Source: Jimgerdemannia flammicorona
Taxonomy: Eukaryota; Mucoromycota; Endogonomycetes; Endogonales; Endogonaceae
Length of the DNA stretch: 45,512 nt
Assembly: GCA_003990745.1 (NCBI GenBank)
Contig: RBNI01000065.1
Location: 1-45,512 of the forward strand
Direction of reading: 5' to 3'
Shown in pieces: positions 20,980 to 32,980 of this stretch. Under the pieces are notes generated by a model that did not search any database, was not told where the DNA came from, and saw nothing but the letters and a program-made list of their open reading frames with translations. Each line of letters opens with the position of its first letter. The stretch's first letter is position 1. The translations under genes were made by a program, and so were the position numbers.

Positions 20980-23340
20980 CTAAGAATCCAAATACATATA
21001 TATATGAATTATATTTACATATAAGCTGTTTCAACGTTTAGTCACTAGCTCATCAGTAATAGAAAAAATATGTTCAGATGGAACAGATATCACCAAAATA
21101 GCAAGATAATCACAAGCCATTTGTGAAAGATTAGGATATACTGACTGATTTCACTACTACCAATCCAGTATATCTATATGAGAATCAGTTGGATTCTCTG
21201 ACAAATAACTGAAATAGAGAAATATGAGTAAAAATTAACCAAGTCAACCAAAAAACATAAAAACAACACCCATCATTCAAGCTCATCATCTATATTGATG
21301 TGCTGTTTCTTCTTATATATTGAGTTGATAAAATCATTGACATTATAGGATATTGAGGGTATAATGACAGCATTAACAGGCTTATACTCCTTTTTTCAGA
21401 TACATTCCATCTGATTCTTCTATTTATCAATTAAGAATTTTTCTATTGTTCATAACAGAAATAATGCATATTGATATATAGATCTAAGGCTGAAGCTATG
21501 CTATATAATGGTGTTGTCTTGTAGTAATACTTTAGAAGTTATATATATATATTCTCAGCAGTGGTAAGCATTATCTATAAAAAATAAAAAATAAATGGAA
21601 ATATACACATATTACTTCCCAATTACTTACTAAATTAGTTCTTAAATTTATAAATAAATTACTTTCAAAATCATATATATACCTGATTAAAATGTTCACC
21701 AGTTTGATATATATCGACAATATCTTCAAGGTGATTATATAGCTAATTAAATAGTGGGATAACAGCCACTATTGTAGAATATTTCAAAGCTGATATCACA
21801 GTTGTCACTTTGGCAAAAGGTTCAAGAAATTGGCAAATCAATTCAAATTGTTGCCATGCATCTTCAGATATATTACTCATTTGCTTATCTATAGTATAAA
21901 ATATATCTAAGCCCTATTTGGATGTAATATTAATTTATTTAGTACTAAAATACTTTCAAATTGTATTCCAAAATCTATATAAATAAATTCAAAATCTTAC
22001 CTTACAAATCTCCAGAGCATGTACTAACATTTCATATATAGAACTCTATCTTATCATAATATCTAAGAGAGGCTTCAAAATGGGAATTCTGGAGGATTCA
22101 CAGACCTTCATCAGTTGTACTTATTATTGCACTGAATTTTTGATCTTCTTTATCAACTCTCATAGCTTTCTAATGGACTCACTAAGAGAATCAAGAGTAT
22201 TATAAATAATGAGATTCAATATATGCTCAAAACAGCATATATGAGTGAGCAGATGATGGAGATTCTCAAACAGAGTATTGTTATTACTGGCATTGTCACA
22301 CACAACAGCAATAATTTTATTGTCACTAGGTAATAAATCATCTATTACCAGCTCCAGACTTTTCACAAGATTGGTACCCATGTGTTATTTTGCTGATATT
22401 CACAAAGTCTAAGATAATGTCATGCATCTTCCAATCACTGTCAATCCAATGAGCTGTTATTCCAAAAAAGGCCTTGATGTTAACATCTGATATCCAACAA
22501 TCAAGTATAAGTGATACCTTCAACTTGAGCCCTGCTAGCCTTGCTTTTACTTGAGTTTGCAATAGTTCGAATTTCTTTCGAATAACTCATAAAATTGTAT
22601 CAGCTAATGGAAGGGCCAGATCAGAGCATAATATGTGAAAGAGATACTTGAAGCCAGTATTTTTGATAGTAGAGAATGGCTGATATCCAGTGATAATGAA
22701 GTTGGCAATTAACTGATGGAAATTTTCATCACTTAAAGTCTTGCTAGTGTGTTTCTATTTGTAATAATAAAATTTGATGAATTATTTTTCTAATAACCTC
22801 CTAAGTACTTCCTGAATTCCATTCTATCCATACTCACAATATTATCTTTCTTAGACTAGTGAGGATTCTCAGCATGCTGGAGAGGTAAGAGTATGGCATT
22901 GTGATACTTCCAGAGATATCATTTAAGATTGTTGATATTGCTATCCTTCAATATATAGCTCTAAGTTGTGCAATGGTTGCAACTGATGAGCTTACTTTGT
23001 AAATTCTATTTGAATAGAGAGATATGAGACTATATTAGAATCTCAACTACTTACAACTGACTACTCACCCTTATAACTGATGAGACCAACTACCCTTATG
23101 AATGCAACCATTAGCATAATGTATTAAACTACCTTTGTGGCATAATTCCATATTCAGCTATCACCAGGTTTTGTTTTTATTTTTATTCTCATGCTTGTTG
23201 GTAATAACAAACTGGTAGAGATATCTGATATATTCTTTGATATATCCTCCAATATATCATCTGATAATTCCAAGATTTCTTCTAAATGTACTTCTTGATC
23301 TTTAGACATTTCAAAAAGTATTTGATGATAGCAGAGACTG
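20980..23340 (-). pseudogene. hAT-1 transposase with BED zinc finger
   Basis: Minus strand, read in pieces. An N-terminal BED finger has WNYATK, then C-x2-C (CNHC at 22969-22980) and NNLKWYLWKYHNA-like sequence with stops. ENFHQLIANFIITGYQPFST follows, then KVSLILDCWIS and FGITAHWIDSDWKMHDIILDF (first catalytic region, 22338-22562), AVVCDNASNN (second Asp, about 22281-22310), CFEHILNL, PLLDIMIR, and near 21000-21110 the dimerisation end with MACDYLAILVISVPSEHIFS. It would excise and reinsert hAT elements. Likely introns (gt...ag) separate parts, and a one-base frame slip occurs at 22381. Stops are frequent, so it is inactive. Confidence 0.82.
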
Positions 23341-23680
23341 GGAGCTTGAGTGAGAGGCTGAGAGCTGGAAAGTGGCTAGGAAGTAGTGAGCTAGGGAGTA
23401 GTAAACTGGGAAATGAGCTGGGGGCAGTGAACTAGGAGATGGGGAGTTGGGGGGAAGTAGCGAAAGCCAGGAACTATGGGGTCTGGAACAGGAGTCAGTG
23501 AGCTAGGGGACAGTGAGATGGAGAGCAGTGAGGTGGCAGTATAAGGTGTGATAGTCAATGATCGATTGTAGATAGAGGATAGATGAATAAATATATATAG
23601 TTGGTGAATTGATACCCATTATGTAACTGCAAACAGCAAACATACTTTAGAGATTCAGCATGTTCTACATAATTCAGCAT
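23340..23680. repeat. GA-rich degenerate minisatellite
   Basis: Degenerate 15-20-bp units of the form agcagtgagctagggag (23360-23550). On the minus strand they read as a Pro/Ser/Leu-rich stretch ahead of the hAT-1 finger, perhaps its N-terminal region or promoter. The rest (23550-23680) is AT-rich with a short direct repeat ttcagcatattctacata. Confidence 0.45.
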
Positions 23681-23681
23681 A

Positions 23682-24136
23682 TTCTACATAAGCCCCAATT
23701 GAGCAAGGTTTGCAATGACATTTGAGTGAGGTTTATAGTGTGTTTGAGCGAGATTTGTAGCAAGGTTTGAGCAAGATTTGCAAGTAAGATTAAAGTGAGA
23801 TTTGCAAGTAAGATTAAAGTGAGATTTGTATGTAAGATTAAAGTGAGATTTGTATAAGCCAGGCTTTATAAGTCTTGCACTTGCAAGCCTGGACAAGCTC
23901 AGTTATAAGCTAATATGACATGTATATAAGCTAATATCATGTGATACATATCAGCTATTGGCTAAGCTTATAAGTACAAGGCTTGCAAAGCCTGGCTTAT
24001 GCAAATCTTGCTTTAATCTTACTTACAAATCTTGCTTGAACCTTGCTGCAAATCTTGCTACAAATCTTGCTCAAATATACCACAAACCTCACTCAAACAT
24101 TATTGCAAACCTTGCTCAATCAGGGCTTATGTAGAA
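23682..24136. mobile_element. Fold-back (palindromic) element FB1
   Basis: The left half reads ttctacataagcccc...ttgagcaaggtttgcaat and the right half returns attgcaaaccttgctcaat...gggcttatgtagaa, with complementarity nearly to the centre near 23920. The left arm has three tandem 24-bp units (gcaagtaagattaaagtgag and on; 23785-23850) where the right arm has one. No protein is encoded. It resembles a fold-back or MITE-type element; a target duplication is not evident. Confidence 0.8.
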
Positions 24137-24151
24137 CCCACTAAATCATAT

Positions 24152-24359
24152 AGAGAAGAGTGGAATGCAGTGAGAAAAGCTCCAGATTGCAAGCATAAGC
24201 ATAAGCATAAGTGTAAGCTTTGTTCCACTCAGTCTGATAAGCTGATAATAAGCTGATATTATATGATATCAGCTATCAGCTGAGCAGAGCAAAGCTTGCA
24301 CTTACACTTATGCTTATGTTTGCAATCCAGAGCTTTCCTCACTGTATTCCACTTCTCTT
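24152..24359. mobile_element. Fold-back (palindromic) element FB2
   Basis: The left arm agagaagagtggaatgcagt...agcataagtgtaagctt is mirrored by aagcttgcacttacactta...actgtattccacttctct. The centre has gctgataataagctgat/atatcagctatcagc. The left arm contains agcataagcataagcataag (a 6-bp unit repeated). It lies 15 bp from FB1 but has a different terminal sequence. Confidence 0.8.
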
Positions 24360-24444
24360 GTATTTCACTTCTCTTGCACAACCCTCATATATTTCTCTAC
24401 CTCCCTTACCCTTATTCCTTAGATTGCAAACAACATGTAATTTA

Positions 24445-24535
24445 GAAATGAGTTTCAAAAGAGATTTCAAAGAGATTCTGAAAGAGCTTCTGAAAGAGAT
24501 TTTAGAGAGATTCCAAAAGAGCTCTGAAAGATATT
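24445..24535 (+). repeat. Short tandem repeat, aagagattyyraaagag type
   Basis: Degenerate 15-18-bp units (ttcaaagagattctgaaaga) that read Lys/Glu/Phe-rich. No gene is recognised between 24360 and 24610. Confidence 0.45.
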
Positions 24536-24644
24536 ATAGCTTTTGAATATTTAAGATATCAAAAGCTTACTTTTGCCTCTCATTCTTTTTACCTTATCCT
24601 TCACTTCATCTCATTCTTTGCTTTGCCTCACTTAATTCACTGCT

Positions 24645-25000
24645 ATGTTGAGAAAATGTGGATATGACTGCCTGGCCAATAAGTATTTACTTGATCCCCA
24701 CTAAGCTCAATATGCTTTAGCTCACCATCCCAAAGCTCAGTGCTCTAAAGATACCCAGCTTACTAATACCCAATCTGCTGAGCTTACTGACACCCAGCCT
24801 GCCAAGCTTGCCAACACCCAGCCTGCCAAGCTTGCTGACACCCAGGTTGCTGAGCTTGCTGACTCCCAGCTTACTGACCCTCAGCTCCCTAATCTCCAGC
24901 TTGACTGCCAGCTCACTACTGGTCTGCAAGCACAAGGTCCCCCACCAGATCTCAATAATACAGCTCAAAAAAGTTATTTTTTTTTTTTTTTTCTTTTTAA
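24645..25000 (+). pseudogene. Octapeptide-repeat coding remnant
   Basis: A plus-strand frame starting MLRKCGYDCLANKYLLDPH carries five 24-bp repeats (24750-24880) reading TDTQPAKLANTQPAKLADTQ, then QLPNLQLDCQLTTGLQ. It runs into a T-run at 24977-24993. It may be the N-terminal part of the frame at 25056-25898. Family unknown. Confidence 0.4.
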
Positions 25001-25055
25001 ATTAATGTCCAAATTTTTTTCCTAATAATATTCAAAATATATATAACCTCCAGCT

Positions 25056-25898
25056 TCTAAGCCTGGGCTGGAGCACAAATCTTGCTACAATTGCCATTTT
25101 TGCCATCAAGTTTGCCCAAGCACTATCTGGAAGTATTACCAAACCAATTTCCCAGATGCTCCAAACCTCATAGAGAAAAGGTCTTACAAATTGGACATTA
25201 GGCATACTTTCACTGTGGCTAATAAATGTATTAAAAAAGTACATAATGACTAACTGAGGCAAGAAGTCATAAGAGTAATAGAAAACTATGTGAAAATTAT
25301 GGAACATTCATCATACCACACCAGCTTCAAGGTGAATGCCAAAGCATAGAATAAGTAAGGTTGTCCAGATAGAATTGTCATCATGGATGAATACAAAAAA
25401 CTGCTGGCCATATTTGAACAAGTACCAGTGAAGAACAATAAAATACTTTATATATGACTGATAGATGGCAGGCTTGTGCATTTTGTTGAGAGGGGTGGTG
25501 GTGGAGAAGATGGAGAGGTGAGAGAGGTTAGTGCCAGTGGAGGGATCAGTGCCAGTAGAGAGGTTGGTAGAGAGGTCAGTACAGGGAAGGTTGGCACAGG
25601 GGAGGTCAGTATAGGGGAGGTCAGCATGGGAGAGATTAGTGTGGAGGAATATAAGGAGGTCAGTATGGGGGAGGTCAGCATGGAGGAACATGGAGAGGTC
25701 AGCATGGGAGAGGTCGGTACAGAGGAATATGGGGAGGTCAGCATAGAGGAATACAGAGAGGTCAGCGCAGAGGACAAAATGGAGATTAGTATAAAGAAGG
25801 TCAGCATAGAGAAGGATATAGAGGAGGAGGATATAGAGGAAAGTGGTTTGAAATATATAAAGGAAGATGGTTTGGAATATGAGAAGGAGAAGGATTAG
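25056..25898 (+). pseudogene. Unknown protein: Cys/His cluster plus VSMGEVSMEE repeats
   Basis: One frame runs the whole length with four stops. Near the start it reads CYNCHFCHQVC (25079-25111), a possible zinc site, then WKYYQTNFPDAPNLIEKRSY, TFTVANKCIKKVHND and IVIMDEYKKLLAIFEQVPV. From 25476 it is open for 140 codons, with imperfect GEVSMGEVSMEEYGEVS repeats and an acidic end. The finger-like N-terminus suggests a DNA-binding or transposon-derived protein, but I recognise no family. It lies between the hAT-1 transposase and the start of hAT-2. Confidence 0.45.
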
Positions 25899-26071
25899 TT
25901 GGTTTATAGTGATGAAGAGTAAGATCTGTTCACACTGATAAGTTCTTTATTTTTCTGATTTACTTCCTATTTATTTCTGATTTCATTTTGATTTCTGATT
26001 CCTAATTATATTTCTGTTTATTTATTCTAAATATATATCTTAAATGTATAATATATTTTTTTTGGTGCCTT
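25899..26071. other. No gene seen
   Basis: AT-rich sequence with ttatttctgatt-type short repeats and a run of T; no frame or motif supported. Confidence 0.4.
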
Positions 26072-26126
26072 GTAGCTTAAAGGTGAATTAAAGATAGGTC
26101 TGTATCAGGTTAAATATGGGTCAGAG

Positions 26127-26465
26127 TTGTGCTCCAAATGAGTCAATTTGAATCAAATCCAGATTCAATTTGTTACATGATGGTTTGATCCAAATCTCAA
26201 ATCCGAAGCCATCTGAATTAACTCGGATTAATCTGAATCACCTCATCCAAATCACCCCATCTAAATCACCCATCTGAACCACCCCAATCTGAATCACTCA
26301 ATCTGAATCACTCAATCCAAATCACTCAATCTGAATCACTTAATCCAAATCACTCAATCTGAATTCTCCAATTCGAATCCTCTAATTCGAATCCTCTAAT
26401 TCAAATCCTTCAATCTGAATCTGAATCTGAATCCTTCAACTGAATCCTCTAATCCAAATCCTTCA
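26127..26465. repeat. hAT-2 left terminus with sub-terminal satellite
   Basis: It starts TTGTGCTCCAAATGAGTC, matching the layout of the end at 8808. It continues into more than a dozen 12-14-bp units such as aatctgaatcactc and aatcctctaattcg (26215-26460). It lies about 350 bp upstream of the hAT-2 transposase remnant. Confidence 0.5.
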
Positions 26466-26814
26466 TATGACTCATATACCAGATGTATCTATATACACAA
26501 TACATACACATATACACAATATACATACATATATATATATGTACATACAAACATGCAAATACACATGTCAATAGATCAGTCTTCAACAGTTCACAGTACT
26601 GATGATGCTTCAAGTCAAACATCTCTAATAGTTCTATACCTTCCATACAATCCTCATTCGAAATCTGACAACATTGTGCTAAGATAGGAGATGATGTTGT
26701 TTGTAATTATTACAGATAAAAAATTAAGATATACTTATTGACTTGTTTAATATACACATAATATTATTTCATCTATCCCCATAAACTACACTAGCCAGAA
26801 GTTCAAAATGCTTA

Positions 26815-27106
26815 GTGGTATGACTTTGAATATGAATCAATACATAAAAGATAAGCACTCTGACAAAATCAAAAAGAACACAGAGATAAATAAAATTGAC
26901 ATCCAAGCTGTGGTGGGTACATTTATCCAATTGCCCGACTATTTCTGTACCAACAATGCTGTTTAATCAAAAATATTTAGCCATACTCTTTAGCAGAATT
27001 TCGAAATCAGCTCATTCGCTGGATTGTGTGCACAGACCAGCTATTCGCAACCATCGAGAGTAATCAATTGCATAGTATCTTTGGCCTCCTCAAGCATGAT
27101 TTATAT
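26815..27106 (+). pseudogene. hAT-2 transposase, N-terminal block
   Basis: The plus strand reads FRNQLIRWIVCTDQLFATIE and then LHSIFGLLKHDLY, the conserved block before the catalytic core of BED-hAT transposases (compare FHQLIANFIITGYQPFST in hAT-1). A frame slip and a stop occur around 26970-27000. It is interrupted by LINE A at 27107. Confidence 0.75.
27096..27106 (+). repeat. Target-site duplication of LINE A, left
   Basis: atgatttatat, repeated at 32970-32980; the next T's could extend it but merge with the tail. Confidence 0.85.
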
Positions 27107-27464
27107 TTTTTTTTTTTTTTTTTATAGTCACTTGGACTTCATCTTTATTATCAGTCTATTAATAAGTATATAGTATCACTACCCACTACCTGATCCCCAT
27201 AGGGGAGCCTCCTCTCACCTCTTCATGAATAAAGACCACCCTCTCACCCACTACTCCAATCCTCTCCCCACTCTGTCCACAGATTTTCCCCACCAAGCGG
27301 TGCCTTTGACCACCCTGCAACTCCCAACCAAGCCACCAGTCTGTCAAGATATCTTCCATAAGACTATACCACTACAACAGCTGGTCCCTCAATCCCTGTC
27401 TCCTCCCATCCTCAAAAACTAATAGCCAGTAACTGGCCAGCCCTACTCAAATGGCCAAAGCCCA

Positions 27465-30400
27465 TCCTAAGGTAAGCCACTCCTTACCCAACCCCCCCTA
27501 CCAGTCTATCCCTCAAATTCTCCCACTGCTCCCATGCATTATCTCCCCTATACATAACCCCCAAATAAACCCCAATGGTCTGCCAAAAGTCACCAAGTAT
27601 CTCACACTCTCCTAGTCAATGTTCAGGCATCTGGACATATTTTCCTTCCTGCTCTACATTATGACACTCCTTATAGTTGAAACAACCTCCCACAATAAGG
27701 TAACCTAAGTGGAAGTTGAGCATTACATTCCTCCTCAGCATGTGCCACCAGACCACCCAGTACTTCAGCAGCATCCACTTCTTCACCACCACACTTCAGG
27801 CCCAAACACTATGCCAGTTCTACTCTTCTCCAATTTCAACTCCTTGTCAACCACTAGGCTACAGATCCTGACCAGGTTCCCTTTGGCAATCTATTCTGTA
27901 ACTAATGTTGAACTCAATTAAGGGAATACTACTCAGCAATACTCAGTCCCATCTCTACATCACTGAGTCCTAAGCCACCTCTCCTTCATTTTCCTGCCAA
28001 TGAATTCCAATGCAGTGTACCCCCTCCACTACCCCCCACCAGAAACCTCTATATTGTAATTGTTCAGTATTCCAAAGCCCAACCAATGAAAGGAGATCTC
28101 CAGTTGAGCCTCTTGAAGATGATCACCTCTCCCAGACTTTCTGCAGTAGGGAAACCCAATTACCTCCTCTCAACTCCACCACTCTCTTTAACCACCATGC
28201 TCTCAAGCAGTATAGCCTTTTGGGGAAGTCAACCAGCCCAAGTCCACCTCTTGCCACTGGTAAGGATAGGATCTCCCAACCAATCTGACTCCTTCTACTA
28301 GCCCAGATCCACCCCTTTGCCAGCTTCATCAATCTCTTCACCACCCAAGCTGGGAAGTCCAGATGATAAGCCAGATACTATAACTTCAGCAGCCAGTAGA
28401 CATTCAAAATCGAGACATGCCCTGCCAGAGATAAGTGGTGACCCCCCCAACTCTGCAGGGCCTCCTCCCAGAGTCCAATTCTCTGCTCCCACCAAAGTCT
28501 GGGTAGAACCAACCCATATATTGAAAAATAAATACCTAAGTACCATACTGTCTCACCAGTGGAGATGATTGTTCCAATAACCTCCCCTCCCACCAGACCA
28601 TCGCCTAGTATATTTCACACTTGTGCCAATTAAGTTTAGCCCCAGAGTACTCCTCATATCACTCCACTGTCTTCTTAAGCTCCTCAATGTCAGCAATTGA
28701 TTCCAGGCCAACCACTATGTTATTTGCAAAGGCCCCAACTTTCTACCCAATTCCAAAGACAGAGAGCCCTACTATCTTTTGCCTAATTCTGTCCATTAGG
28801 GGCTCTAGGAAGAGAGCATATAAAATGAGAGACAGTGGGTCCCCCTGGGGCACCCCCCTACCCAGAGGAAACACTACCCCTCTATGTCCATTACACATGA
28901 GTACAGCCCTACTCTCTTCCAGCAGGCTGACCATTGCTGACCGGAACTGGCATGGAACCCCAGTTCTATTCAATACTTTTGCCAACCAGACTCATCACAC
29001 CCAGTCATAAGCCTTCTCCTAGTCCAAGAAGACCAGCTGCCCATCTAGTCCACAGGTCCATACCCCTTCAATAACTCTATATACCCAGGCTGTGTCATCC
29101 CTAATGAGCTGACCTCCTACAAAGCCCCTCTGCTCAACACCCATGACTTGCTGGGCCACCTTTTGCAGCCTTGTGACCACCACCTTAGTTACCAACTTTC
29201 TGTCCATATCCAGCAGCATAATCAGCTGCCAGTTCTTCCAGTCCTCTTAGCTCCCTTTGTTCTTATAAGCAGTGTCACCAGCCCCAGATCCTGCTCCCCC
29301 ACCCATCTCTCTATCTGTAATATAAAATCACACAATGTCATCATCTCCCCCAGTACTCCTGGGACTCCCACCATTTTCTTCCAGAAGTCTCAGGGCAGAC
29401 CATCCTCCCCAGGTACTGTGCCTGGAGTCATTGTGGTAAGAACCTAGCAGATCTCATCCTCTTGTACTGACAGCATCAAGTCACCTAGCCCATCTACTTG
29501 TGGCAGGTGCCAATCCCCCAATGCCCAGTCGATGGCAGCAGCATCCACCCCACTCTCCTCCTCACTCCACAATCCACTCCATCACTCCTTTAACAATTCA
29601 AGAATATCTTGTATACCATGCACTAGTATACCATCAGAGTTCAGTACCCCCTCCCACCATTGCTGCACCCTTCTTGCCCAAAGGGCCCTCGTAAGATACT
29701 TGGAAGACCTCTCCCTTTCCTCCAGACCTTACCAACAAAGCTGTGCTGCCAAGCCCTGTACCCTTGCTTCTTCCTCTTCCCACAGCACCTATTGTAGTTC
29801 CCTAACCTCTATTTTCACCCTCATTAATCTCCAATCTTCTTCCCCCTCCAACATCACCAGTCTTGCCCACTCCTCCAAGAGTCTAGACAGTCTAGCAGAA
29901 GCTCATCACACCCACTGCCTTCTCTGCTTCCCAGCCTCCTTGCCAGCCTCCCTCCAGTAGATCCTGGCCATCTCTTTTATCCTCATCTACCGAATACCAA
30001 CTGGGGCACCTTCCTGCCTCCAGCTTTCTACCCTCAGTTGAATGTCCTTAGCCTACTCATCCCACTGGGTCCTATCATCTAATAAGAAGGAATTGAGACA
30101 CTAATGTCCAGGCCCATCCCCACTTCCTCCAAAATGTCCCTGTCCTAAAAGCCCCCAGTAATCTGACCATAGATATCATTCCACCTCCAGTGACTTCCAA
30201 ACATCCAAGCCCCAGCAACTAGCTATCAGAATCTAGTCAATCCTTGTCTCCAGGCCTCCTGCCCAATGCATGTATACCCTCCTATCCCCCCAGCACTCTC
30301 TACCAGCATCTACCAGAGTACTAAGCCTTTTTTACTTCCTCTCATGTCACCAGCCCATCACTCCTACTCTCAGCTCCCCATCCTCCATCTGTTCTATCCA

Positions 30401-30855
30401 TCAGTATATCCTGCACCATATTGAAGTCTCTACCAAGCACATCCACCCCAGCCTCCATAAGGATCCCACTCTCCTGGAGACCCTCCACCCAATCCATACA
30501 CTCACTCTATATGGTAGGACAGTAACAGGAGCCCACTGTGACTGGCTCCCAACCTACACATATCCACTCACCCCAGACCAGTCTCTTTCCCCAGCTCCTC
30601 ATATCCCTTATCTCTCCTTGGCCTTTTCAAATCAGAATCCCAACCTTGTCCATCCAAACTGCTACATCTCCCCATTCCTTCATCCATTCTAGTCTATCCA
30701 AATCATTCTCACACCTGATATCCTGCAAGAGGAAGAGATCAGCCTCCAATCCCTTCAACCAAGTAAAAATGTTCCTACATCTAGCAGCACCTCATAACCC
30801 ATTCACATTCAAAGGTTGTACTATTCATAATGAAATACTATGTGTTATCAAATCT
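27465..30855 (-). pseudogene. LINE A ORF2: endonuclease, reverse transcriptase, zinc finger
   Basis: Recognised through RT motifs: VVFPLGRGVPQGDPLSLILY (28865-28806), FLEPLMDRIRQKIVGLSVFG, and then GAFANN in place of the catalytic FADD (28719-28730; both Asp codons are now Asn). Upstream on the same strand LGRDFNMV and the RID...ILIASCWG block mark the APE-type endonuclease. Downstream comes NVYWLLKL. About as many stops as in LINE B. The natural stop aligned to LINE B is disturbed by a small indel near 27465. Confidence 0.85.
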
Positions 30856-30857
30856 TT

Positions 30858-32881
30858 CTCTACTGCTCCAAGTTCATCTTGTCCTGCACCAAGTCCAGAT
30901 TATGTTCTACAGTCACCTCCTCCTCTTCAGCCCTCTGAGCCTCCAATCCAGCCAACAATTTATTTATCTCCCCATCTGCCTTCTTCTCAAACTCCTCCTG
31001 GTACTTTAGGCAGGCCTCCTGCCAGAGCTGCAATCCATGACACTTGTTCCAGCAGTATTCGGCCCTCTCCCCAGCAACACCCACCAGCTCTGCCTCCTGC
31101 TCCTTATCCACCTAATACCCCTCCTCCTCCAGATACACCACAAGGATTTCCATCTTCAATGCCATCATCACTCCATCTCTCTGCAGAATCCATGCCCAAT
31201 GCTCATCCCCCACCACTCTCAAGTTCACCTCCCCCAACTCTTCAGCTGCCAGGTTATTCATCATCTGGCACATCCAAAGTAGGTTCCCCACCTCCTTCCC
31301 TCCAGGAGTCACCAGCCTCCCTCCATCCAGTATTGTGGTATCAGCCCCAGTACTCACAGACTCATCTTATACCTCTGGGACATCCACTAGTTCCTCCTCT
31401 CCTGCCACCACCACTTGTCTCCTGTTTGTCACCTCTGGAACTCTGAATTTCACTCACTGGGCCCCCCACATTGGCACATCCTCCACCACCCTGCTCTGAG
31501 AAGCTGGGCCTCACCTGATAAGAGAAGTAGAGATAGGGGAGGCCTCCTAGTTCTCCTCCCAAACCTCAAATGTACCATCAGCATACAGGTCTTTTCCAGT
31601 TGCCTCCCTGTCCTCCCCAGTCTCCTTCCCAGTATTCTCACCCCCTTCACCAGCCCAGACACTCGCTTTGACCCCCCCCATGTCCTTCATTCCATTCACA
31701 TCCTTCAGTGGTCTGCCTTCCAGCTTAACTAGTAGTTCCTTATATCTCTTATGCCCCTGAGCTCTTTCCCACTGCTCCTTGTTCACTTGAATCTGCTTTC
31801 TATCCACTACCTCCAAATGTGTTGACTCCACAAAAGCCTTCCAAGCCTTTGCTCACTACTCCACAACACCACTCAACTCTTCCAGCACTTCCAATAAGTT
31901 CTCTTCCTCCTCCTCACTCCCCTTCACCCTTGTCACCTTGTACAAGATCGCTCCTCAGACCATTACTGAAGGCCAGTCCCTTGCCTTCCCAGTAGCTTTT
32001 TTCCCTGCCAGCTGAATCCTCACATCCACATCTCCAGTCCTGAGTAAGGTCCCTTCTCAGACTCTGAATCTGATATCCACCACCTCTCTATACTCTGCTA
32101 TGACCTCCTCAACTCTCCTTCTTGTCTCCACCACCATCACTATGGGCACTCCTTTCACCAACAGTTGAACCACCCTGGGATCCCATTTCAGGCATCATAC
32201 CATCAGAACATATACCTTCCCAACCACCAATCCAATCTTCAGTACCTCCTCCAGTGGCTCAGCCTCCTCAAAGTCCACCTCCACTCTCTCCAATCTCTTC
32301 AGAAACTTTACTGATACAGTACCTGCCACCTACTTAGTGATAAGCCCCAGCATCATTTTTGCCATCACTACCAGACCCCAGAAGCACAATGTAATCATAA
32401 ATACTGAGATCAATTTTTTGAGTAATAGGGCCACTGCCAGGCCCATCACACCATCTGCCAAATCTCTTTACCTTCTAAGCCTCAACTGCTCAGCTGTGCC
32501 ATCCACAGTTACATCTGGATTTTTTTTCAGATTAGCAGTCCCATCACCATCAGCCATCATACTCCCCCCAGCCACTACTCCCCCAGCTTCACTGCCCCCA
32601 CTTCCAAGGGCTACTCTCCCACATACTGCCACCTTTTCTGCCTCCTTGCCTTTCCTCAGCTAGCTCTCCAGCCCTGACACCTGCTGTCTCCCCTTCACTG
32701 TCTCCACAAAGCTCACCCTCCCTGACTCTTGGCCTCTACCACTGCCTCCACCTCTTCCACATCTGCCCATCAGCAGTCCCCTCATACTCTCCCCCAGGCC
32801 AGGGCCTCTCCCCACCTACTGCCAGTCGAATGTGCTTGGGCCACCCTGCCCAGTACATACCTTGGATTGCCTGTCAGTCAT
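30858..32881 (-). pseudogene. LINE A ORF1 protein
   Basis: It aligns with ORF1 of LINE B. The end is well preserved: an 83-codon frame (31111-30860) reads a Glu/Ala-rich helical stretch (ERAEYCWNKCHGLQLW, INKLLAGLEAQRAEEEE) and ends MNLEQ, likely a coiled coil. The plus-strand proline-rich 302-codon frame over this region is its antisense shadow. Confidence 0.75.
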
Positions 32882-32969
32882 CATATTACTAGTCTCTTTT
32901 CTCCAAAAACAAAGTTGTAAGTACTTTCCAGAAGTTGTGTAACCTGAATAGTACTAGAGAAAGCTGAGT

Positions 32970-32980
32970 ATGATTTATAT
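32970..32980 (+). repeat. Target-site duplication of LINE A, right
   Basis: atgatttatat, identical to 27096-27106. Confidence 0.85.

Larger units (their letters stand above)
27107..32969 (-). mobile_element. LINE A, full length, minus strand (5.86 kb)
   Basis: The poly(A) tail appears as a run of T at 27107-27123. An 11-bp target duplication brackets it, and its 5' end (32969) aligns with the 5' end of LINE B. Two ORFs: ORF1 (32881-30858) and ORF2 (30855-27465). It is inserted in the hAT-2 transposase. Many stops and a mutated RT active site show it is dead. GC content is higher than in the flanking AT-rich relics. Confidence 0.92.

Noticed and set aside
22160..22562. Two separate small genes on the minus strand
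   Set aside because: They are consecutive pieces of one hAT-1 transposase separated by a one-base frame slip near 22381.
25065..25075. ctggagcacaa as the missing right end of hAT-1
   Set aside because: The match to an inverted TAGTGCCC end is too short and no 8-bp duplication pairs with the left end at 20553.
25476..25898. Stand-alone 140-codon gene
   Set aside because: The frame continues upstream to 25056 through a few stops with non-repetitive protein-like sequence, so the 140 codons are only the repeat-rich end of a larger decayed gene.
26215..26460. CRISPR-like array
   Set aside because: Units of 12-14 bp are contiguous and degenerate with no spacers, in a eukaryotic transposon context; it is a satellite.
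30538..31446. Longest clean ORFs of the window (302 codons plus strand; also 34912-35814 minus strand, 300 codons), Pro/Ser-rich
   Set aside because: Both are antisense to LINE ORF1 on the opposite strand. Their lack of stops follows from C-to-T change creating stops mostly in the sense frame, and their composition is that of reverse-read Glu/Gly-rich coding.
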